Shown here piece after piece: positions 56,812-64,000 of a stretch of 64,000 nt of DNA (position 1 is the first letter of the stretch; the number at the start of each line of letters is the position of its first letter). A program made the translations under genes and the position numbers. The stretch comes from Maylandia zebra (taxonomy: Eukaryota; Chordata; Actinopteri; Cichliformes; Cichlidae), in NCBI RefSeq assembly GCF_041146795.1, contig NC_135169.1, forward strand, positions 13,099,585 to 13,163,584, in the 5' to 3' direction. Below the pieces are notes generated by a model. That model was not told the origin of the DNA, ran no database searches, and saw only the letters and a program-made list of their open reading frames with translations.

Positions 56812-57665
56812 CAATTAGTTAAACTGCAGGAATGTCTTAAAGACATAAAGACCTGGATGGCCGCTAACATTCTGCTCCTTAATTCAGATAAAACTGAGGT
56901 TATTGTACTCGGCCCTGAAAAGCTTAGAAATATGGTATCTAACCAGATTCTTACTCTGGATGGCATTACCTTGGCCTCCAGTAACGCTGTGAGGAACCTT
57001 GGAGTCATTTTTGACCAGGACATGTCCTTCAACGCACATATTAAACAAATATGTAAGACTGCTTTCTTCCATTTGCGCAACATCTCTAAAATTAGAAATA
57101 TCCTGTCTCAGAGTGATGCTGAAAAACTAGTTCATGCATTTATTACTTCCAGGCTGGACGACGGTAATTCATTATTATCAGGACTCTCTGAAAAGCCTTC
57201 AACTGATCCAAAATGCTGCAGCAAGAGTACTGACAGGGACTAGAAAGAGAGAGCATATTTCTCCTTTTTTGGCTTCCCTTCAAATCCAGAATTGAATTCA
57301 AAATCCTGCTCCTCACATATAAAGGTCTTAAATAATCAGGCCCACTTTGCTCTCGCTCTGCAGGGCCTACTTGTTGTTCCCAGAGTATTTAAAAGTAGAA
57401 TGGGAGGGAGAGCCTTCAGTTTTCAGGCCCCTCTTCTGTGGAACCAGCTTCCAGTTTGGATTCGGGAGACAGACACTATATCTCTACTTTCAAGATTAGA
57501 CTTAGAACTTTCCTTTTTTCCAAAGCATAGTGCTTGCTCATTGGCGGTCTTATGATTGTTGGATTTTTCTCTGTATGTATTGGTGTAGGGTCTACCTTAC
57601 AATATAAAGCACCTTGAGGCGACTACTGTTATGATTTGGTGCTATATAAATAAAACTGAATTTAA
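56812..57665 (+). mobile_element. L2-type LINE, 3' part
   Basis: Frame 56857-57243 reads KTWMAANILLLNSDKTEVIV-like text, LRNLGVIFDQDMSF-type sequence (VRNLGVIFDQDMSFNAHIKQ) and HAFITSRLDDGNSLLSGL, the C-terminal region of fish L2. Then come frameshifted VWIRETDTI text and the 3' tail CACCTTGAGGCGACT at about 57610. Confidence 0.82.
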
Positions 57666-58389
57666 TCCATGCCAGTTTTTGTGAGCAGGGCTCCATGATG
57701 TAAATTAGCTAATTACCTTTATACATGTAGCGTTTTGTGTATTCCAGTCGTGCCTTTGGTTATCAATAAAGTAGCAGGTGTTTTAAATAATGCAGTTAGC
57801 ATTCAGACCACGGGTATGCAACATTTAATGTCAAGAAATGTTTTGAGCAAGTTTTGGCCAAAATTTATCTTAATGGAGCCATAAAACATTTCAGTCGTAC
57901 GTTTTCACAGCCTGTTAAGTCTAAATCACTCCTGCATCCCAAAAACAGTAGTATAAGAGTTGCTTTTTTGGAAATTTAGTTTTAAAAAAGAAAGGTAATT
58001 AATTACATATTTTCATATTTAGTGAACATTGCAATTTCCCACTTGTGCTTCTGCAGTGCCTACTGATTTCTTTTGTGTGTGTGTGTATTTTTTTTTCCAA
58101 CATTTTAGTTACACCCTCTACCTGTAAGGAGTCTAACACCTGAATTTTAATCACCTGGTGGTGAATGTCGCTGAACCTCAGTACTTGTGGTTAACATGAA
58201 TGTAAACACAAATGTCTAGTTTTTCGTGTTTCTATGGGGTCCAGATCCATATAAGAAGAGTGTAACAATATCTATTCAGATTTATTTGCTTTCACCACCA
58301 ACACTGATTACTGTATGCTTCATCTGCTTCTGCAATTCAGTCAAAATGACTGAATGAATTGGCCCTTTTTTAAGCAAATATGTTTAGAC

Positions 58390-58660
58390 TGCCCACCCAT
58401 CCATCTTTGGCTACTAATTCTAATTCGGATCACAGCAGCAGTCTACGCAGATTAGCCCAGACCTCTCTCTGCAGAGCCACCTCCTCAATCTCTTCAGGGG
58501 GGACACTGAGGTATCCCCAAAGCAGCCAAAAGATGCGATCTTCTCCAGTGTATCCTGGGCTGCTGGGGGCCTCAACCCAATGGGACATGTCCAAAACATT
58601 GCTTTCGTAGAGTACCTTACATTTGCCTGAGCTCCTCACCACCACCCCTCCCACCCCTTT
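58390..58660 (-). mobile_element. Rex3 3' fragment
   Basis: The minus frame reads GYLSVPPEEIEEVALQREVW then ANLRRLLL, matching the end of the Rex3 copy at 2471 (PPDKLEEVAGEREVWTSLLR). CATCCATC lies at the 3' edge. Confidence 0.72.
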
Positions 58661-60516
58661 TTTAATACAATGCAGCTACTTTTGACTCTTTTGCACAAAC
58701 ACAGGTAGTAATCAAAATGGTCTATCAAAGTAAGCTTAAATAAATATCCACAGTAATATTTTTTTCTATTTAATTCAATCACTGTTTTGTTGGCTTCAAA
58801 AGAAAATTCTCTAATTTCATAAATGACAAAAAGGAAAAATCACAATAAAAAGGCAAATTTAAAGTATCAACTAATCACAAAAACCTGCTGCAAAGTCACA
58901 TGATGCGATTATGATTAACCATTTCAGAATATGAACAGGCTCAACAGGCTGTGAAAACTATGTTACAAATATGAGTTATGATCTTAAACAGATTTGGTCA
59001 AACACTGCTTAGAAATTACTCTTGATAGCAAATTTGCCAACCCTAGCTCTAGGTCACCCTGGCAGGCAAAACAAGTTCATTTGTTTGGATTTTTTCTCCT
59101 CTTTTATATGAACTTGTATGGAGCTAAATGAGGGTTTAAAAGTTTTACGTGATTTGAAACTGAAATTCTTAGTTTTGATATATTTTTTAAAAAACTCAAA
59201 TGAATTATTTTGTTTTGAATAAATTTATAAAAAAAAATGTTTTTCCATACAAATCTTTCTTGGATTTTTTTTTTTTTTTTTTTACATTTTTTTCCAGCTT
59301 TACACCCTTTTTATTTTTAGTATTGCCTTGTGGGCCTGTATCAATGAAGAGCAGTGGGGCTTTGACTAATGACTGAGTACTAAGTTAATCATTAAGCTAA
59401 TGTTACAAACATTCACCCAGCGATATAGTCCATCAGGACAATCAGAAACAGTGTTTCCTACCTGTTGGCTGGTGTCTGCAGTAAACTGTGACGGAGCGGT
59501 GGCCACCTTTAACTAAAATGTTTATTTTTAATTTGTAACAAATTGTCAACTGTCAATCATTAGTCCGCACTCTGCCCCACGATTCATTCCCAAAATACAA
59601 AATCGGGATCTGAACATCTGATCTGAAGTCTGAAACTCATCAAAATACCTGGATTATTGAGCATGCACCAAGATATCAAAACTTAGAATTTCAGTTTCCT
59701 ATTAAATTAAGAAAACCTTTAGCTTCAATTGTGCTCCATAGGCTCACTTCTACTGTTGAAGTTGACTTAGATCAGACACCTGTCATGTAGCCATAGTAGG
59801 TTTATGGATGGATGAAGTCTTCTTTATGTAAAGTGCAGGGTTACTATAGTGAACTAAAAATAAAATTCAGATATTTAAAAAAAAGACTTCAGGGTAAAAA
59901 AGGGTATGAAAATAACAAACAGAAACCACTGTCACTTGAAAATCTGCTCTGTGGGCCCACAAGAAAACCAACTGAATTACTTTATTTAAATCTGTTAGAT
60001 TTACCTTTTCTATCAGATCACAAATATGAGAAGAAAAGCTCCTACAGCTGGCTAGAAAGTGACGAGTTTGCAGAAAAAGACAGAACATGTCTTTGTGTGC
60101 ATTAACATCCAGAATGTTAACATTACTTTTGTAAGTTTATTTAGACTGACTAATGCACAGCATGTGGGCAATTTATCTTTTTCTTGTCCTTTTTAATTAA
60201 ATATTTAAAAAAAGTAAAGGGGAAAAAATAAATAAAAATCAGGCATACTACAGCTTATTGTGGTGTGAAGTGCCTTCTCTTGCTCCAAGAATTAGCTGCC
60301 CAGGTCACTCTGCTTAAGGACATTTATAACCATTTTACACAGAGAAATGTAGAAATTCCCACAGTAGGTCACTGCTGTCAAATTAGTACATGCACAAACA
60401 GGTAATGCAACTTAAAAATCAAGGTTAAAAGAGGCACAATTGAAACCGATAAAGAACTTTTGAAAGCTGTCTGAATTTTTTTTAAATATGTTTTTTCTTT
60501 AATATCATCTTAGAGC

Positions 60517-60692
60517 AGGGGTGTCTATCTCCAGTCCTTGAAAGCCAGCATCCTGCTTGTTTTTGAGATATCCCTGCCCTACCTGCCGTTGATTACCTGG
60601 ATCAGGTGTGCTTTGCCAATAAGAAGCTACAATGGCAGGTTAGTTGGAAAACAAACAGGACAGCGGCCCTTGAGGCCTGGTTCGACACCTGC
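60517..60692. mobile_element. hAT-type MITE, about 176 bp
   Basis: Left CAGGGGTGTCTATCTCCAGT; right GGCCCTTGAGG...GTTCGACACCTG. TTAGAG occurs at both flanks (tcTTAGAG, atTTAGAG). Confidence 0.6.
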
Positions 60693-61894
60693 GATTTAGA
60701 GCATAACCATGCAGACCAGTCAAGAGCGGCTGATAGTTCTGAGATAAGGGGGGGAAAAAAAAAAGAAACAATCACATTGACACTTTTCATCATAACACCA
60801 TCTGACTATCTATTTGCTTTGTTTAAACAAGTATATGCTTTATTCACAGTAAACAACCTGTTGCAAAAGTAACTTTAACAACATTATTTTGGAACTATGT
60901 GTTCCCAAATCTTTATGGAAGTATTTGAGCAGATGGATGACTAAGGTGCAGTGTGAAACAGATCATTTGCTGCCCTCTGCTGTGAGATTTCCATACATGT
61001 AGAGCATACAAACTCTTAACAGAGTGGTAGTAAATGTGGCTCACCCCTGACAGCTCTTTTCCATTAGTAGTACCTACTCAGATCAGTGCAACTTGAGTTG
61101 TTTTCTATTATATTCAAATACCACCTAATGTGCATGGGATCACTATAGCCATGCGGCTGAAAGTCCCATGACATCATTTGTATGCAACAAGAATGTCACA
61201 AGGAGGATGTTGAGGCGATGGTATACCTGCTCCTCTATCAGTAGCTTTTTGTCAGACTCGGGGACCATAGATGTGTTTTTTGTGTAGCCATTTCCCTCAC
61301 TGCCAGGTTTCAAAAATATGTGCTCTATATGTCCCTCTTCACTATGATGTACTCATTTCTAATCCTGTCCTTTGTGGTCATGGTGAGCTCTGCCTTCCAT
61401 CTTTCTTTGCTTTTAAAAGTATCCACAAGGGGGGTTAATGAAGACTCTTTGTTAGGAATTTAATGTGAAAAGGCCCACAAGTGAGTGTCCATTTCTTCAC
61501 AGATGAATGAGTCAGCTGTAAACAAGTTACTAACACAAACTTCTTCTACTCACCCCAGGCCATTGGATATGTAGAACACAGCTCATAAACTAATTAATCA
61601 CCAATCACTACCTACTTGATGAGGAATCAAATGTATTTGACAGTTAGGACAGCTATGCGACCGCTGCCAATAAGCAATGCCTTTCTATTGTAACTGTACC
61701 AGTCTGAACTTTAAAATACCCTCCATATCACTGTTTAAAAAAGAAAAAAAAAGAAAAACACTCAATACAAAAAAATAAAGTAGAATGAACAGCTTAAAAT
61801 TAATTTAAAATGTACTACAAAATACCTACATATCGCATTTGCTTTAAACAATATAAATGACCACATGTTGTGCTTTGTGTACTTTACTGTGCAG

Positions 61895-62041
61895 GTAAAT
61901 CAGGTCCTTGCTCTGTTTGGGATGACTGGGGGGGGTGACACGACTTTGTCAGAGGACATTCAGAAGCTTCAAACGATAATCCATCCACATACAAGAATAG
62001 TCATTAATTTACTGCTACGTGGGCTGGGCCGTAGATACATG
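61895..62041 (+). CDS. Exon-like open stretch of unknown origin
   Basis: Between TGTGCAG and GTAAGG: VNQVLALFGMTGGGDTTLSE, DIQKLQTIIHPHTRIVIN, LLLRGLGRRYM. It looks peptide-like, but I recognise no family and no partner exon. It may be a retroelement or gene fragment. Confidence 0.2.
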
Positions 62042-62683
62042 GTAAGGTTTTAAAAACTGAGCTTTACAACGTGCTGCCGATGAAGTGGTAATAAAAACCG
62101 AGAGATGTCAACAGTGATCACTCGATCACTAACTTTCTCTTTTAAATAGTAGGTTGTTGAGATTAAACAGAACAAGACACCAGAGCATTAAAACATGTTA
62201 CAAACACAACAGCCTTAATAAACTCAGAGTATTCCCCAAAGCAGGGTTCACACGTAATCACTTAACCGGAGAATAGAAATTAACTTTAAAAGAAAGGAGA
62301 AAGAACTGTTTGCTGAAATGAGCAAAATCTATTTTATAAATGGGCTTCAGGCAGAGACCGGTGCAACCATGTTCTGCATCATACACTATCACCACCTGTA
62401 ACGAGTTGGGTTATCATTCACCAAGTTAGTACATGAATAAAAACAGTCCTAACCTCATTAACTACCTTTGCCTGTATACAATATGGCGGCCGCAATGACG
62501 CATCATTTAATAAATCGCTGCTACCAGAGCGCCGTATTGACGTACCGGCACAAATTTGATTTGTGGGCTACTTTTAACCAACACAAGACACCGATGTTTT
62601 CAGAGCAGAAATGGAAAGATTTTTTACGGGATTCATTCATTTCGATTAATGAAGCTTATTTTAACCTCACAGCGAAATCTCAC

Positions 62684-62756
62684 CGGGCACGACAGCCGAG
62701 GGAACGACGACGACAACGAATAGCGAAATCCAGGTAGTCAGCGAGCACGCAGCCAT
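62684..62756 (-). CDS. Signal-peptide exon, probably of V-set gene 3
   Basis: ATG at 62756, 24 codons plus one base to donor GTGAGA, phase 1 as in the other two leaders. It reads MAACSLTTWISLFVVVVVPS then AVVP. It has a strong hydrophobic core with five valines. It is assigned to gene 3 because no other V exon lies between. It could instead belong to a lost fourth paralog. Confidence 0.65.
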
Positions 62757-63126
62757 TGTTGTTTAACTGAAAACTGCAGACAGTAGGGGAAAACCGATCG
62801 TCAGAATAACATTAATCGAACACAGTCAACTTAAACTTGGAGTAAAAGTTTCCGTTCACTTACTGTTTTTACACCGCGACAGGAACCTGAACCGATACGT
62901 CGCAGATCGTAACGTAGATCAATTTTATACTTAGACGTTTACAACATCCAGCTTATTTAGACGGGAAATCATCCGGTATATAGCGGAGATGAGTTGTCGC
63001 TCGATTAAGAACAGTTTAATCGTTTCCGTTACTCACGAGCTGGCGGGCGCCGACGTGCACAGTGTGAACGCTACTCGTAAATGAACACAGTGATCCGTTA
63101 CGGGAGCTTACGTAGCTTCCTTACTT

Positions 63127-63149
63127 TTCCAGAATGTTCTGGAATCTTC
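63127..63149 (-). promoter_or_regulatory. Heat-shock-element-like array upstream of V-set gene 3
   Basis: TTCcaGAAtgTTCtgGAAtcTTC: five alternating units at exact 5-bp steps. It lies 371-393 bases upstream of the leader ATG, almost the same distance as in gene 2. A TATATAC and a GTATAAAA box lie between it and the ATG on the minus strand. Confidence 0.65.
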
Positions 63150-63403
63150 CAGGTGAACGGTGAACCAGCGGCTGCAACTAGGTAGACTAACTGACTTTTA
63201 TATTTTATTTAATTATTGTACTATAAACTAAACATGTTTCCACTTGTTAGCAGCCTACAATAACTACTTAACAAAATAAAAATAAATAAAAACATTAAAA
63301 CATACAGGAAATACCTGTTCAAACAGGAAGTAAACAAGGCTCAAGAATTTTTTTATTCTCTATAAGCTTTATTTAGAACAATGACAATCTCAAACAGACA
63401 AGC

Positions 63404-63407
<4 letters not shown>
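63150..63407. other. Shared upstream flank, paralog of 48009-48130
   Basis: GGTGAACGGTGAACCAGCGG and CTATAAACTAAACATGTTTC match the gene 2 flank at roughly 88 percent by eye. 63280-63407 has no feature. Confidence 0.55.

Positions 63408-63491
<84 letters not shown>
63408..63491. repeat. AC/AT compound microsatellite
   Basis: An AC run of about 18 units, then CATA units and an AT run. Confidence 0.95.
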
Positions 63492-63496
<5 letters not shown>

Positions 63497-63507
63497 TTAA
63501 AAAATCC

Positions 63508-63722
63508 CTTCAAGCTCAGGTCCTCTACCACAGGCCTGGGAGCTTGAGGGTCCTGCGCAGTATCTTAGCTGTTCCTAGGACTGCGCTCTTCTGGACAGAG
63601 ATCTCCGATGTTGTTCCTGGGATATGCTGAAGCTACTCGCTTAGCTTGGGAGTCACCGCACCTAGTGCTCCAACTACCACTGGGACCACCGTTACCTTCA
63701 CCCTCCACAACGTCTCGAGCTA
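63508..63722 (-). mobile_element. LINE polymerase fragment
   Basis: Minus strand, one frame: VKVTVVPVVVGALGAVTPKL, IPGTTSEISVQKSAVLGTAK, ILRRTLKLPGLW, a widespread fish LINE C-terminus. One in-frame TAG is present. A TA microsatellite (63720-63741) flanks it. Confidence 0.7.
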
Positions 63723-63741
63723 TATATATATATATATATAC

Positions 63742-64000
63742 ACATTTCCAAACCAATCCACACGTGCAAAGAAAACCATAGATGTCCATTGTCCATAAAT
63801 GAAGTGTAATAATTAGAAATAACACAGGGAAAACTTTTTGAGCACATGAAGAGAAGCAGGTGGAAAAAGTCGTGGAAAGTTATGACACCAGTTGAAATCT
63901 ATCAGTAATTAGTAATTTGCCACTTGGTGGAAATTGATATAAGCTGATTCTTTCCCAACTGATCGTCTATAAAAAGGTAACTTTTTAGCAACTTTTCACA
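63742..64000. other. No recognised feature
   Basis: Nothing supported in the last 259 bases. Confidence 0.4.

Larger units (their letters stand above)
53452..62683. other. Proposed intron 1 of V-set gene 3, 9.2 kb, repeat-filled
   Basis: No second V exon was found here, so the leader at 62684 most simply pairs with the V exon at 53122. The near end keeps intron-1 traces (CCCTGCAGGGCCC near 53708; CTGACATCCATCCA near 53804). The rest is transposon sequence, listed separately, and plain AT-rich DNA (57670-58380, 58670-60510, 60700-61890). Confidence 0.5.

Noticed and set aside
59812..60105. 97-codon plus frame (LQGKKGYENNKQKPLSLEN)
   Set aside because: Protein-like composition, but no family, splice site or context support.
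62468..62737. Plus-strand frame of 89 codons ending in an arginine-rich stretch
   Set aside because: Its arginine-rich end is the antisense of the V-set leader exon 62684-62756, which has the better evidence.
1..64000. CRISPR arrays, operons or phage genes
   Set aside because: Introns, LINEs and Ig genes show a vertebrate genome; the tandem arrays have no spacer structure.

Overview
This is vertebrate genomic DNA, most likely from a teleost fish. The genes are split by introns with GT-AG boundaries. The repeats are typical of fish: an L2/CR1-type LINE, a Rex3-type LINE with a GATG tail, Tc1 remnants, hAT-type MITEs and solo LTRs. The genes are of fish immune types. A percomorph such as a cichlid would fit, but I cannot fix the species from sequence alone. 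Repeats occupy much of the window and only a small share is coding.

Layout. (1) 0.4-7.4 kb, plus strand: the 3' part of an Fc-receptor-like gene, with five immunoglobulin exons all in phase 1, a juxtamembrane exon and a cytoplasmic tyrosine exon. LINE and Tc1 debris breaks it up. Its last exon and 3' flank are partly duplicated at 16.0-19.0 kb as a dead copy. (2) 9.8-19 kb: no intact gene. (3) 19.18-20.73 kb: a 27-bp minisatellite of about 57 units, open in several frames but not convincingly a gene. (4) 20.9-23.8, 45.7-47.6 and 52.7-62.8 kb, minus strand: three paralogous receptor genes, each with a signal-peptide exon, one V-set exon (butyrophilin/MOG/B7-like) and a C-terminal exon. (5) 27.1-28.75 kb, plus strand: a TRIM E3-ligase gene (RING, B-box, coiled coil, PRY-SPRY) broken by two frameshifts. 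(6) 36.2-36.5 kb, minus strand: an ARL6IP6-like fragment. (7) 30.9-45.4 kb: mostly non-coding, with an inverted duplication, two recent direct duplications and MITEs. (8) 48-64 kb: LINEs, hAT and LTR elements, much of it inside the long first intron of the third V-set gene.

The most interesting system is the V-set trio. Their 238-bp second introns are the same length and almost identical (copies 1 and 3 show no difference by eye, copy 2 differs at two positions), while the flanking V exons and first introns have diverged. Their C-terminal exons have been remodelled by tandem repeats. Gene 1 encodes its transmembrane helix with a GTT microsatellite (twelve valines). In gene 2 the transmembrane part is replaced by 114-bp and 47-bp tandem repeats. 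Gene 3 keeps an ordinary transmembrane helix and tail. Genes 1 and 2 lack the usual F-strand cysteine and carry an RRKR basic cluster. Genes 2 and 3 both have a heat-shock-element-like array at almost the same distance (about 375-395 bp) upstream of the start codon.

All exon boundaries here are read by eye from splice motifs and reading phase. No alignment, RNA or database search was available.
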